Positions 17,773 to 26,637 of a DNA stretch of 64,000 nt are shown here, piece by piece. The notes under the pieces are model-generated. The model saw only the letters and a list, made by a program, of their open reading frames with translations. It did no database searches and had not been told where the DNA came from. A program made the translations under genes and the position numbers. Every line of letters begins with the position of its first letter. The first letter of the stretch is position 1. Origin of the DNA: CAUZIB01 sp963578805 (GTDB taxonomy: Bacteria > Acidobacteriota > Vicinamibacteria > Vicinamibacterales > UBA8438). The stretch lies in NCBI GenBank assembly GCA_963578805.1, contig CAUZDY010000011.1:8350-72349 (forward strand), in the 5' to 3' direction.

Positions 17773-18668
17773 GAATAGATTTCCTCGGGCTCCGGCTCGA
17801 AAGTATGGGCCGTCGAGATTTCTGGAAGATGGGCAAGGGAACGAAACTCCGAGCTGATCGCGACGTAGTCGTCGGTTTCCGCAACGACGGCTGGTTTACA
17901 CGCGAACTGGTCGCGCACGAGGGTCATCTGGTCGGCCGTCGCCATGAGCAGCGTGTAGAACCCGTCGAGGTGTCGAAACGCATGGTGGAGCGCGTTGGCG
18001 AGTGTATCCCGCTGCGCGAGGCGCCACTCGATAAAGCGACAGGCCGCTTCGGTGTCGTTGTCGGTCTCGAACGCGATCCCGCGTTTCTCGAGCGTGCGCC
18101 TAAGCATGTAGGGATTCGACAGTGAGCCATTGTGCACGAGGCAAAAATCCTCGCCGGCAGTGAACGGATGGGCGTGCACCGGAGTCACGTCCGACTCGGT
18201 CGCCATGCGCGTGTGGCCAACACAGTGGCTACCGGCCATTTCGGCGAACCGGTACCGCACAGCGATCTCTTTCGGGTCACCCATGTCCTTGTAGAGATCG
18301 ATCGCCTGACCGACGCTAAGCACGTGCAACGACGGTGCAGCGTCTTTCAGCCAGGCGCGCAACGTGGCCGGCTCGATCGACGACACGAGTACGGCGTGGT
18401 TCGCCCGAGTCTCCATACGGGCCGTCTCTCTGCGGCTGCCGTCAAATCTCCGCAGCAACGACGCCTTCAAATTCTCCCAGTCGTACCCTCGGTCTCTCGC
18501 GAAAAGACTGAAGCGGCGTTCCCGTTGCCCCAAGGACGCGCCGAATATGGCCATGCCGCCGGAATCGGAGCCGCGGGCCGCCATGCACGTAAACATCGGC
18601 GTCATCCACTCGCCGAGTTTCTCACGATGCTCGTGTTTCTTGACCAGTAATCCGACGATACCGCACAT
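17748..18668 (-). CDS. mgsA: N-methylglutamate synthase subunit A (class II glutamine amidotransferase-like)
   Basis: 306-residue Ntn-hydrolase of the GATase II type. Cys2 of 'MCGIVGLLVKKHEHR' is the expected nucleophile, followed by 'MAARGSDSGGMAIFG', 'VGHTRMATESDVTPVHAHPF' and 'DFCLVHNGSLSNPYMLR' with 'FETDNDTEAACRFIEW', all typical of GlxB/MgsA proteins. In the pathway it is expected to act on gamma-glutamylmethylamide and channel methylamine to MgsC. The first gene of the pathway enzymes proper, it lies 64 bases after the B3/4-domain gene and overlaps mgsB by 25 bases. Confidence 0.9.
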   Translation of the reverse strand: MCGIVGLLVKKHEHREKLGEWMTPMFTCMAARGSDSGGMAIFGASLGQRERRFSLFARDRGYDWENLKASLLRRFDGSRRETARMETRANHAVLVSSIEPATLRAWLKDAAPSLHVLSVGQAIDLYKDMGDPKEIAVRYRFAEMAGSHCVGHTRMATESDVTPVHAHPFTAGEDFCLVHNGSLSNPYMLRRTLEKRGIAFETDNDTEAACRFIEWRLAQRDTLANALHHAFRHLDGFYTLLMATADQMTLVRDQFACKPAVVAETDDYVAISSEFRSLAHLPEISTAHTFEPEPEEIYSWTVSAPR

Positions 18669-18732
18669 GAAATCTCCAAGCTACGCGTAAAGGTGTGCAG
18701 TATACGAGTTTCCCTCCGGCGCAGAAAGCGTG

Positions 18733-19428
18733 TCAGTAGGGGAACGCGACCACCTCAGCCTCGCCGCCGCAATGGTGCTTGACGATCTCTTCCGTCTCCT
18801 CGAAGACTCGACGGAGCCTAACAGAATCGTGGACGGTCGTTGCTTCGATGATCAGCAGCACGTTCGTCGTCGCAGCCGTGACTTTGCAGAAATCGGCCTG
18901 CTGTGTGTCGAGCCGGCAGATGACACGATCGAGGGCGTCGACGTAACCGAACTCTCCAGCGCTGACCTCCTCCTCCTCAGCGCTGCCGAGTGGGACGAAG
19001 CGTTCCCCGCCGTGCAACAGCCGCAGCTCCACGGGAGTCGCGATGCGGTCGAGGTCATGCGCACCGAGACTCGAGCTGGTGCGAAGCGAGACCAGGTTGT
19101 ATGCGTCGACGAGATTATTGATGGTAGGAAGGGCTCCACGCTTGAGCGCAAAGCGCAGGAGGCTCTCCGTAGAGGAAACGCGGTGGCGGGGCTTCACCCC
19201 AACGGTTCGTAGAATATCTTGCGCCCTGGCGATCTCGGGAATCGAGCGAATCTCTGCCGCGCTCGAGAGCCGCGCGCGAATCCTTCCGACCTCCTCGGCG
19301 ATCTCTGTGCGCAGCTCTGCGCTGGCTGGGGAGACCCGTACCGAGCGGAACACCATCGCGCCCGCGCGCAGACCAAGATCGACACAGGCCTCCGACTCAG
19401 TAAATATCGTCCTCCCCTCCAACGACAT
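18733..19428 (-). CDS. B3/B4 tRNA-binding domain protein (PheRS beta-like, COG3382 type)
   Basis: 231 residues resembling the free-standing B3/4 domain otherwise found in the phenylalanyl-tRNA synthetase beta chain: 'VGVKPRHRVSSTESLLRFALKRG', spread around the conserved Arg/Ser positions, then 'LPTINNLVDAYNLVSLRTSSSLGAHD' and a C-terminal 'EIVKHHCGGEAEV'. 'INNLVDAYNLVSL' is the most diagnostic run. Such proteins are usually considered tRNA-related, possibly editing-like, but their role is poorly known. Placement inside the operon (32-base overlap with the small membrane gene upstream, 64 bases before mgsA) suggests co-expression with methylamine metabolism. No function is claimed. Confidence 0.8.
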   Translation of the reverse strand: MSLEGRTIFTESEACVDLGLRAGAMVFRSVRVSPASAELRTEIAEEVGRIRARLSSAAEIRSIPEIARAQDILRTVGVKPRHRVSSTESLLRFALKRGALPTINNLVDAYNLVSLRTSSSLGAHDLDRIATPVELRLLHGGERFVPLGSAEEEEVSAGEFGYVDALDRVICRLDTQQADFCKVTAATTNVLLIIEATTVHDSVRLRRVFEETEEIVKHHCGGEAEVVAFPY

Positions 19429-19627
19429 CGCTCACGTCGCGCTGCTTGAGCCTCTGAGCCTCGTGCAAGTAGACGGTGCCTTCAGTCTTAAGCAGCCAGA
19501 CCATCCAGCAGATCCACAAGGCCAGACTCACGAGAAAAAACCCCACTTCAAAACCGACCCACGGATACATCGGGCCGACCTCCAGCGGATTGCCCGCCCA
19601 GCTATCGATAGTGCCTATCAGGCTCAT
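19397..19627 (-). CDS. Small single-helix membrane protein of unknown function
   Basis: 76 residues from ATG 19627, which shares one base with the amt stop (TGATG), so it is probably translated by coupling with amt. One strong transmembrane segment lies at about residues 24-46 ('FEVGFFLVSLALWICWMVWLL'-like stretch), after an aromatic/Pro-rich 'GNPLEVGPMYPWVG' and before a charged tail. I do not recognise a family. The coupling to an ammonium transporter suggests an accessory or regulatory membrane subunit, but this is inference. Confidence 0.7.
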   Translation of the reverse strand: MSLIGTIDSWAGNPLEVGPMYPWVGFEVGFFLVSLALWICWMVWLLKTEGTVYLHEAQRLKQRDVSDVVGGEDDIY

Positions 19628-21045
19628 CAACTCTCTCCCCCATCCTTCCAGCCGATGCGGATCAGATGCTCGCGCTCCGCGGTCCGAATTGCCTGTGACT
19701 GCTGCCTTTCTTCGCGGCGTGTGTGACGATCCAGACCCGCGATCTCCACCTCAACCGGAATCCGTAGCATGCCCGCCCGCTTCAAAATCCCTCCCACGGC
19801 GTAGGCAGGAGCGAATCCGAGAATCCAGAAAACGATGACAGCGCCGATCAGCTGTCCCCATGGAGTAATGGCAACCGAGTCGGCTGCGGGGCTGCTCGGG
19901 TAGCCCCAGAGGATAAACCCGGTCGCGACCACCCCGAGGGTACCGCAGTATCCATGCACCGCGATCGCGCCTACGGCGTCATCAATCTTGAACCGCCGCT
20001 CCACCCAGTAGTGCAGCTTGAAGGCGCAAAACACAATCACGGCTGCAACGAGGAGCACCTGCATGGGGTGGTACAAGTCGTTCCCCGCCGAAGCCCCAAT
20101 GATGCCTCCGAGCCCTCCGGAAAAAGTCCAGAAGGGATCACCCTTCGATAGGAAATAAGCCATGAGCATTCCGGAAGCCAGAGCCATCAGCAGGTTCACG
20201 GTAACGGCGCTCAAGGTCGTGGGGGTCAGATAGATCGTGGTTGCAGAAAAGAAGAGGCGACCGTCTTCAGGGTCGATATCGAGAATGGGCACGTTGCAGG
20301 CGGCGTAGAACCCCCAAAAGCCGGTGAATATGAGGAAGAGACCGATAGCGACGAGCCACGGATTTTGTAGCGGAAACGTGCGGGCGCTGCCGTCCGCCGC
20401 GAACCTGCCGATCCTGGGGCCAAGGTGAACGAGAATAGCGAGCGCCGATGCTCCCGCTACCCCGTGAACAACGCCGCCCGCATAAGCGTCGTGGTAGCCG
20501 AGTGTGTGTACCATCCAACCGGCATCAGACCAGCCCCAGGCCGCCGCGATGACCCAGGTGACCGAGCCGACGAACACCGCGATCACCCAGAACGCGCCCG
20601 AGCGGATGCGTTCTATCACGGCCCCGGAAAGGATAGACGCCGCCGTCAAGGAAAAAAGCAGAAACGCCGCCCAGAAAACCCCGTTGAGCCTCGCCCATGT
20701 GGCGGTGTCCGCGGCCGTCAGTCCATCGTCTCGTGGCTGGCCACCCATGTGCGGTCCCATGAGCTCATTCCACGGCAACGCCCAGGGAGCCTCTTTCAGT
20801 CCCCCCGTGATGCCCGGCCCGTACTGGAACGCAAAGTAGATCCACCAGCCGAAGAAGAAAAAAGCGACCGTGACGAGCGGCACGATCATTGCGTTCTTCA
20901 TCAACGTGTGCAGCATGTTCTTCCGCCGGGAAACACCCACCTCATAGAGGCAAAAGCCAACGTGGATAAGAAACATCAGCACGACCGTTACCCAGTAGTA
21001 GAACTCGGTAAAGATCACGGTTATCGCTTCGAGCTGATTGTCCAT
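19627..21045 (-). CDS. amt: Ammonium/methylammonium transporter (Amt family)
   Basis: 472 residues from ATG 21045, supported by GAGGAG about 6 bases upstream; the open frame goes to 21099. It is polytopic with about eleven hydrophobic helices. Both pore histidines of the Amt twin-His motif are in place: 'AGGVVHGVAGA' and 'GAIAVHGYCGTLG'. The C-terminal tail is long and charged ('RHTRREERQQSQAIR'). Amt proteins move ammonium and also methylammonium. As first gene of an operon encoding gmaS, mgsABC and mgdABCD, methylammonium uptake is the likely role. No GlnK/GlnB gene lies nearby. Confidence 0.93.
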   Translation of the reverse strand: MDNQLEAITVIFTEFYYWVTVVLMFLIHVGFCLYEVGVSRRKNMLHTLMKNAMIVPLVTVAFFFFGWWIYFAFQYGPGITGGLKEAPWALPWNELMGPHMGGQPRDDGLTAADTATWARLNGVFWAAFLLFSLTAASILSGAVIERIRSGAFWVIAVFVGSVTWVIAAAWGWSDAGWMVHTLGYHDAYAGGVVHGVAGASALAILVHLGPRIGRFAADGSARTFPLQNPWLVAIGLFLIFTGFWGFYAACNVPILDIDPEDGRLFFSATTIYLTPTTLSAVTVNLLMALASGMLMAYFLSKGDPFWTFSGGLGGIIGASAGNDLYHPMQVLLVAAVIVFCAFKLHYWVERRFKIDDAVGAIAVHGYCGTLGVVATGFILWGYPSSPAADSVAITPWGQLIGAVIVFWILGFAPAYAVGGILKRAGMLRIPVEVEIAGLDRHTRREERQQSQAIRTAEREHLIRIGWKDGGES

Positions 21046-21287
21046 CGGGGTCTCCTCAAGAACTTCGCCACCTTCACCCCGGGCTCGAGCCGGTCTCACG
21101 GGTGTGCCCAGAGGTTAGGCGAGGAGAATCCGGCATAGCAAGCGGCAAGCTGAGTTCGACAACATCCATGGCTGGGTTCGCCGTTCGATGTGCTCGTGAT
21201 GTCGAAAAATCTCTGCCAGCCGGGGCTTGCTGACGAGGTTAGAGCCGTCTGGCTGTGACCGTGTGCCTCTCTGTGCGTCGTTAGAAA

Positions 21288-21362
21288 TGGTAGCGGTACG
21301 GGGAATCGAACCCCGGTCCCGTGGCTGAGAACCACGTATCCTAACCCCTAGACGATACCGCC
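21288..21362 (-). tRNA. tRNA-Glu (anticodon CTC)
   Basis: Read on the minus strand from 21362: acceptor GGCGGTA pairs with TACCGCT (first pair G-U). The anticodon arm is CGTGG-TTCTCAG-CCACG with anticodon CTC. The T arm is CCGGGG-type with 'GGTTCGATTCC'. The discriminator base is A, and CCA is encoded (21290-21288). It lies on the same strand as the amt operon, about 240 bases upstream of its start, and divergent from the M23 peptidase gene. Confidence 0.97.
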
Positions 21363-21400
21363 TCGTAGAGGTCTGATCCTTATTTTTATATCATAGGCGC

Positions 21401-22798
21401 GTGATCCGTGCACTGATGGGTTTCACGCTGATCGCCGCCCTTACTCTGGGTGCAGCGTTTTATATTGCCGAGAACGCCTCAGGGCCAACGGTCGAGATCA
21501 TTCAGCCCTCCAGACTGGTCGGACGCTCTGCTACCTTCGAGGCCCTTGTCACGGCTCCTGGCGGCAACCTCACGTCACTGGATGCGATCATCGAGCAGAA
21601 CGGCCGGATACTTGCACTGTACTCTCTCGATACTCCGCTCGAGGGAGAGGTCCGGCAAAATGGTCCCGATGGTATCCGCATCACACGCCGCTTCGACCAG
21701 TCGTCGCATCCGGGGCTGGCTGCGGGCACCGCGCGGGTCGTGGTGTCGGCTGCGCGTCCGGTCCTATTCGGCCTCCGGGAGGCGAGCGCCACGGCCGCCC
21801 TGGAGGTAGAGGTCCGTATTGACCCTCCGCGCATCCAGGTCGTGTCTGACTTTCACTATATCAACCACGGTGGCTCTGAGATGGTGGTCTACCGCGTGAT
21901 GCCACCCGACGCTGAATCCGGTGTACGGGTCGGTAACCGGCGATACCGCGGGTATCCGGCCTCAGGTGCTGGCGTAGATGGTGACGATACCCTACAGGTG
22001 GCGTTCTTTGCTCTCCTGCATGATCAGGATCTCGGGACCCCTATCGAACTGTACGCCGAAGACACGGCTGGCAACGCATCGAGGGTGCCGTTCGATCATC
22101 GGGTGTTTCCGAAATCGTTTCGTCGGTCACGGATCCCGCTGAGTGACGAGTTCTTACGTGTAGTCATCCCACCAATCGTCGAGCGAGCCCCAGAGCTCGC
22201 CGACGAAGAACTCGACCCGGCGACGTCCATAGAGGAACTCGCCGATCTTTATCTGTTCATCAACCGCACCTTACGCCAGCGGAACCGTGAGACCCTGGCA
22301 GCGTTTTCTGGCGGGACCAGCGTGCACCTGCAATGGAACGGACCGTTCGTGCCACTGCCGAATTCTCAGGTTGAGTCTGGATTTGCGGATCACCGGACGT
22401 ATGTCTTCGACGGCAATGACATAGATCAACAAGTCCACCTCGGCTTCGACTTGGCCTCGACCGCGAATACCCCTGTATCGGCGGCCAACAACGGGACCGT
22501 AATTCATGCCGACTACCTTGGCATCTACGGCAATTGCGTCATCATCGACCACGGCATGGGACTCCAGTCGCTCTACGCGCATCTGTCGGCTATCGACGTC
22601 ACGCCCGGAGAACAGGTGACTCGCGCCCAGCGAATAGGACTGAGTGGCCGGACCGGGCTGGCCGGAGGTGACCACCTCCATTTCGCGATGCTGCTTCAAG
22701 GCCATCCTGTGACGCCGGTAGAGTGGTGGGACCTTCATTGGATTGAAGATCGGGTCGAGCGAAAACTGCGCGAAGCCTCAACGCAGCCTGCGCCCTGA
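21401..22798 (+). CDS. M23 family metallopeptidase (LytM-like), membrane-anchored
   Basis: 465 residues. An N-terminal hydrophobic helix (about 4-23, 'ALMGFTLIAALTLGAAFYI') acts as an uncleaved anchor or signal. A beta-rich middle part follows ('GPTVEIIQPSRLVGR'). The C-terminal peptidase domain carries the zinc motifs 'VHLGFDLAS' (HxxxD) and 'GGDHLHFAML' (HLH), with 'VIIDHGMGLQSLYAHLS' and 'VTRAQRIGLSGRTGL' between them, as in LytM/EnvC-type endopeptidases. The likely role is cleavage of peptidoglycan cross-bridges, or activation of an amidase. GTG start at 21401 directly before the helix. Monocistronic. Confidence 0.92.
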   Translation: MIRALMGFTLIAALTLGAAFYIAENASGPTVEIIQPSRLVGRSATFEALVTAPGGNLTSLDAIIEQNGRILALYSLDTPLEGEVRQNGPDGIRITRRFDQSSHPGLAAGTARVVVSAARPVLFGLREASATAALEVEVRIDPPRIQVVSDFHYINHGGSEMVVYRVMPPDAESGVRVGNRRYRGYPASGAGVDGDDTLQVAFFALLHDQDLGTPIELYAEDTAGNASRVPFDHRVFPKSFRRSRIPLSDEFLRVVIPPIVERAPELADEELDPATSIEELADLYLFINRTLRQRNRETLAAFSGGTSVHLQWNGPFVPLPNSQVESGFADHRTYVFDGNDIDQQVHLGFDLASTANTPVSAANNGTVIHADYLGIYGNCVIIDHGMGLQSLYAHLSAIDVTPGEQVTRAQRIGLSGRTGLAGGDHLHFAMLLQGHPVTPVEWWDLHWIEDRVERKLREASTQPAP

Positions 22799-22943
22799 AG
22801 CAAGCAGTCAAGTAGCTTGATCCTCGTGGCACAACCGACACCGGTATGATATCTTTGTCACGTTAGACCCATGAGAGAGCTGTCAACAGGCAGCTATCCG
22901 TCGAGCTTCTCTCAATCCAAAACTTCGCGCTAGGAGACTTTAG

Positions 22944-23711
22944 ATGCGGCACCGAATATTGTGGGCGTTCACCTCAGCCCTGATCATCATGATTGCCGCC
23001 GCTTGTGGCGGCGGCGACTCGGAGGCGCCGGTCGAGCCGGCGGCGCCGGCGGCGCCCGTGTTCGACCCAGCAACAGCTGGAAACGTCATGGGGATGATCA
23101 CACTCGAAGGCACCCCGCCAGCCGCCGAACAGATTAGGATGAACTCCGACCCCGTTTGTGCCATGGAGGCATCCTCCACAGAGACGGAGTACTTCCTCGT
23201 CGGCGACACCGGGAGTCTTGGTAACGTCTTCGTGTATGTCAAGGAAGGGCTTGAAGGCCAGACTTTCCCTGCAGCCACCGGCGAAATTGAGCTGCACCAG
23301 GAAGGATGTCGGTATGTTCCACACGTGTTTGGCATTCGCGTCGGTCAAACCCTCTCGATCGTCAACAGTGATCCGACGCTCCATAACATTCATGCGACGC
23401 CCGTCAGCAACGAGGAGTTCAACACGGGGCAGCCGATCGAGGGAATGGTGTACGAGCGGATGTTCGACACGCCTGAGGTCATGGTTCCGTTTCAGTGCGA
23501 TGTCCACGGCTGGATGAATGCCTACGCCGGCGTGCTGGATCATTCGTACTTTGGTGTGACCGGCACCGACGGTGCCTTCGACCTCAGCGGCCTCCCACCG
23601 GGGGACTATGTGGTCGAAGCGTGGCACGAGAAACTCGGCACGCAGACACAGAACGTGACCGTCGGCGAGAGTGCCACGGCCGAACTGAACTTCACCTTCA
23701 CCGTCGGTTAG
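22944..23711 (+). CDS. Lipoprotein with cupredoxin-like copper site and carboxypeptidase-regulatory-like domain
   Basis: 255 residues. The signal peptide ends in 'IAAACGGG' (lipobox, Cys21), followed by an Ala/Pro linker. A beta domain shows 'VGQTLSIVNSDPTLHNIHATP' split around the first His ligand, then 'VPFQCDVHGWMNAY', which supplies Cys, His and Met in type 1 copper (cupredoxin) spacing. The C-terminal 'TDGAFDLSGLPPGDYVVEAWHEKLG' is a carboxypeptidase-regulatory-like fold. It precedes ctaA, ctaB, an ABC transporter and DUF420, so a role in periplasmic electron transfer or copper delivery to cytochrome oxidase is plausible. An AGGAG ribosome binding site lies upstream of the ATG. Confidence 0.85.
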   Translation: MRHRILWAFTSALIIMIAAACGGGDSEAPVEPAAPAAPVFDPATAGNVMGMITLEGTPPAAEQIRMNSDPVCAMEASSTETEYFLVGDTGSLGNVFVYVKEGLEGQTFPAATGEIELHQEGCRYVPHVFGIRVGQTLSIVNSDPTLHNIHATPVSNEEFNTGQPIEGMVYERMFDTPEVMVPFQCDVHGWMNAYAGVLDHSYFGVTGTDGAFDLSGLPPGDYVVEAWHEKLGTQTQNVTVGESATAELNFTFTVG

Positions 23712-23832
23712 CTCCGCGCTGGAACTAAGACGAGGCCGCATATTATCCAGGGACCCAGTCGATAGATGGGGCGGGCGTCCGCCGGTTATTCCCACCTAAG
23801 CCTTCTGGTTACGTCGGCGGCTGCATCTGACC

Positions 23833-24834
23833 ATGCTCTGGCTGAACCGCTACACCAGGTGTCTCGTCGCTGTGTCGCTGTTGTTGATCGCGGCCGGTGG
23901 CCTAGTCACCAGCACCGATTCAGGTCTGGCTGTCCCGGACTGGCCAAACACCTACGGCTACTTCATGTACTCCTTCCCGGTCTCGATGATGGTCGGAGGA
24001 ATCCTCTACGAGCACGGTCACCGGCTGATTGCCAGCGCCGTCGGCCTGATGACGATCGTGCTGGCCGTATGGGTCACACGTGTTGACGGTCGACGCTGGG
24101 TGCGGCAGCTGGGCTGGATCGCACTAGCCGCAGTGGTCACGCAGGGACTGCTCGGCGGTCTGACGGTCCTCTACCTCTTGCCAGCACCAGTCTCTATCAG
24201 CCACGCGGCACTGGCCCAGACCTTCTTCATGCTAGTCGTGAGTCTCTCGGTTTTCACGTCACCCGGCTGGCTAAACCAATACGGCCGAGACGCGGCCGAG
24301 ACGCGAGGTCTAGTCAGCGACGTCATTCTGTGTCGGTTGGCGATCCTGACGCCTATCGTGGTCTACTTACAAATTCTGGCGGGTGCAACGATGCGTCACA
24401 CAGGGGCCGGATTGGCAATCCCTGACTTCCCACTCGCCTTCGGGCGCCTCGTCCCACCCGTTTGGGATCCAGGCATCGGCGTCCACTTCGCGCATCGGAT
24501 TGGCGCCGTCATCATTGTCATGCTAGTGGTCGCGCTGACTGCGCACGTCTTGGTCCGCCAGCGAGCCCGAGAGGAACTGGTCAGACCCGCCGTACTCCTG
24601 CTGCTGATCGTTATGATTCAGTTCACATTGGGGGCCTGGACCGTGCTCAGCGAGAAACACGTCGCCATCAACACCGCCCACGTGACGACCGGAGCTTTAC
24701 TGCTTGTCACGTCGGGCGTACTGGGTCTCCGCGTCCATCGTGACCGATTCGACGATTCCGGTCCCCCGGCCTCAGACGCTCGGATTCAGTCCACGACCTT
24801 AACACCCCACGACCCACCGGGTGCTGGCGCATGA
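23833..24834 (+). CDS. ctaA: Heme A synthase CtaA/COX15
   Basis: 333-residue integral membrane protein with about eight helices. Key residues of heme O-to-A oxidases are visible: 'GLVTSTDSGLAVPDWP' (GLxRSxxSGLSMxxW-like), 'EHGHRLIAS' (His ligand), 'SISHAALAQ', 'MRHTGAGLAIPDFP' and 'HFAHRIGAV', with two halves of similar design. It converts heme O, made by CtaB, to heme A for cytochrome c oxidase. Its last bases (ATGA) overlap the start of ctaB. Confidence 0.93.
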   Translation: MLWLNRYTRCLVAVSLLLIAAGGLVTSTDSGLAVPDWPNTYGYFMYSFPVSMMVGGILYEHGHRLIASAVGLMTIVLAVWVTRVDGRRWVRQLGWIALAAVVTQGLLGGLTVLYLLPAPVSISHAALAQTFFMLVVSLSVFTSPGWLNQYGRDAAETRGLVSDVILCRLAILTPIVVYLQILAGATMRHTGAGLAIPDFPLAFGRLVPPVWDPGIGVHFAHRIGAVIIVMLVVALTAHVLVRQRAREELVRPAVLLLLIVMIQFTLGAWTVLSEKHVAINTAHVTTGALLLVTSGVLGLRVHRDRFDDSGPPASDARIQSTTLTPHDPPGAGA

Positions 24835-25721
24835 GGACCAGCGCGGCCACGGTTCAGGCTACCAAATTTCGCGTTATCGATTTTCTTGCCCTGACGAAGC
24901 CGCGGCTGAACGCACTTGTCGTGGTCACAACTAGTGTTGGTTACTGCCTCGGTGTCAAAGACCAGTTCGAGGCCGTCACGTTTTTACACACTCTGATTGG
25001 ATCGGCGCTCGTAGCGGGTGCTGCCGCTGCACTAAACCAAGTCTCCGAACGTGACATCGACGAAACGATGGAGCGTACTCGGCACCGACCGATACCGTCG
25101 GGCCGAGTCCAGCCGTGGGAGGCTTGTATTTTTGCCGCGTTTCTAACCGGGTTGGGTCTCACTGAACTGGCAATCGGCGCTAATATTTTGGCCAGTGCAG
25201 TGGCGCTGGTCACGCTGGTCAGCTACATCGCCGTCTATACACCGCTCAAGCGCCGTACTTCCTGGTCGACATTGATTGGAGCGGTGCCTGGCGCGCTTCC
25301 ACCAGTCATCGGCTGGGCAGCAGCACGTGGCGCACTCGGGGTTGAAGCATGGGTGCTGTTTGGGATCGTGTTTCTCTGGCAGCTTCCGCATTTCCATGCA
25401 CTGTCCTGGATATATCGAGAGGACTTTCGCAAGGCCAACCTGCCACTGATGGCGGTCGTTGACCAGGGAGGTCGTCGAAACGCCAGACACGCACTGTTCT
25501 TCACCGTGGCGCTCCTCCCGGTGAGCCTGGCACCGTCGCTCGTGGACTTGACCGGGCGACTGTACGCCGGGGCGGCTTTTGGACTTGGTTCTGCGTTCCT
25601 AATTCTCGCGTGGCGCTTCGCGGAACACCCATCCACCCTACGGGCCCGCTCGCTGTTTATCGGGTCTCTTGTCTATCTCCCGCTATTGTGGGGGCTGTTG
25701 GTCATCGACGGTGTCTTCTGA
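24831..25721 (+). CDS. ctaB: Protoheme IX farnesyltransferase (heme O synthase) CtaB
   Basis: 296-residue UbiA-superfamily prenyltransferase. The first Asp-rich motif is in 'ALNQVSERDIDETMERTRHRP' (NxxxDxxxD; the arrangement ends in RHRPIPSG), preceded by 'LALTKPRLNALVVVTTSVGY'. The second loop is 'WQLPHFHALSWIYREDFRKA', also diagnostic of COX10/CtaB. About nine transmembrane helices. It attaches farnesyl to heme B. Starts within the ctaA stop codon (ATGA). Confidence 0.95.
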   Translation: MRTSAATVQATKFRVIDFLALTKPRLNALVVVTTSVGYCLGVKDQFEAVTFLHTLIGSALVAGAAAALNQVSERDIDETMERTRHRPIPSGRVQPWEACIFAAFLTGLGLTELAIGANILASAVALVTLVSYIAVYTPLKRRTSWSTLIGAVPGALPPVIGWAAARGALGVEAWVLFGIVFLWQLPHFHALSWIYREDFRKANLPLMAVVDQGGRRNARHALFFTVALLPVSLAPSLVDLTGRLYAGAAFGLGSAFLILAWRFAEHPSTLRARSLFIGSLVYLPLLWGLLVIDGVF

Positions 25722-26637
25722 TCAGCGCGCCCTCGACATTTCTGCCCTCAGCCACCAATACGGCGACCGAGAGGCCTTGATCGATGTCAGCTTCAGCGCC
25801 GAAGCCGGAAGTAGCTTCACCCTGCTGGGACCGAACGGTGGTGGTAAGACAACGCTCTTTCGGATCGTAACGACGCTACTCCCGACAGCCTCTGGTCACG
25901 TATTGGTCTTTGACCACGACGTCGTGACGAGGGCCCAGGACGTGCGGCGACTGATGGGCGTGGTCTTTCAGTCACCGGCGCTGGATGGTCGGTTGACCGT
26001 GGTGGAAAATCTGAAGACCCACGGTCTACTGCACGGTCTTCACGGTCGACGGCTTTCGTCTCGAATGGAAAACGCGCTCGGTCTGGTGACATTGGAGGAT
26101 CGCGCCGACGATCTGGTCGATACCCTGTCGGGGGGACTCCGACGTCGCGTCGAAATTGCCAAGGCTCTCCTCCCCGAACCGATGCTACTTCTGTTGGACG
26201 AACCAAGTACCGGTCTTGATCCTGGCGCCAGGAGAGAGCTATGGGATCACCTTGAACGCCTGCGCCGCACGCTCGGTACCACGGTAATCCTTACGACTCA
26301 CCTGATGGACGAAGCCGCCAAATCTGAGCGGGTGGCGATCTTGCACGAGGGACGCCTTGTCGCGCTAGGCTCTCCAACCGATCTTGTGTCGGCAATCGGT
26401 GGCGATGTCATACTCGTTGCGTCGCACAACCTGGAGGCGCTTGCCGAGGACATACGGCGTCGGTTTGGACAAGCGGTTGATGTGGTCGATCGCCATCTCA
26501 GAATCCAACGCGCGAAGGGCCATGCGTTCATCTCAGAGCTTGTTGAGGCCTTCCCTGAGCAGATCAACGGGGTCACGTACGGTAAACCGACCCTTGAGGA
26601 CGTTTTCCTTCATCATACGGGACAGCGATGGAATTGA
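25711..26637 (+). CDS. ABC transporter ATP-binding protein
   Basis: About 308 residues from GTG 25711, which overlaps the ctaB end by 11 bases; the frame is open from 25669. Walker A 'GPNGGGKTT', Q-loop 'GVVFQSPAL', signature 'LSGGLRRRVEIAKAL', Walker B 'LLLLDEPSTGLDP', switch 'TTHLMDEA'. The C-terminal ~80 residues resemble the accessory domain of ABC-2 type exporters (CcmA/DrrA-like). It pairs with the permease that follows (10-base overlap). In similar gene sets this exporter sits with heme A synthesis genes and is thought to aid oxidase biogenesis, though its substrate is unknown. Confidence 0.93.
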   Translation: MSSDQRALDISALSHQYGDREALIDVSFSAEAGSSFTLLGPNGGGKTTLFRIVTTLLPTASGHVLVFDHDVVTRAQDVRRLMGVVFQSPALDGRLTVVENLKTHGLLHGLHGRRLSSRMENALGLVTLEDRADDLVDTLSGGLRRRVEIAKALLPEPMLLLLDEPSTGLDPGARRELWDHLERLRRTLGTTVILTTHLMDEAAKSERVAILHEGRLVALGSPTDLVSAIGGDVILVASHNLEALAEDIRRRFGQAVDVVDRHLRIQRAKGHAFISELVEAFPEQINGVTYGKPTLEDVFLHHTGQRWN

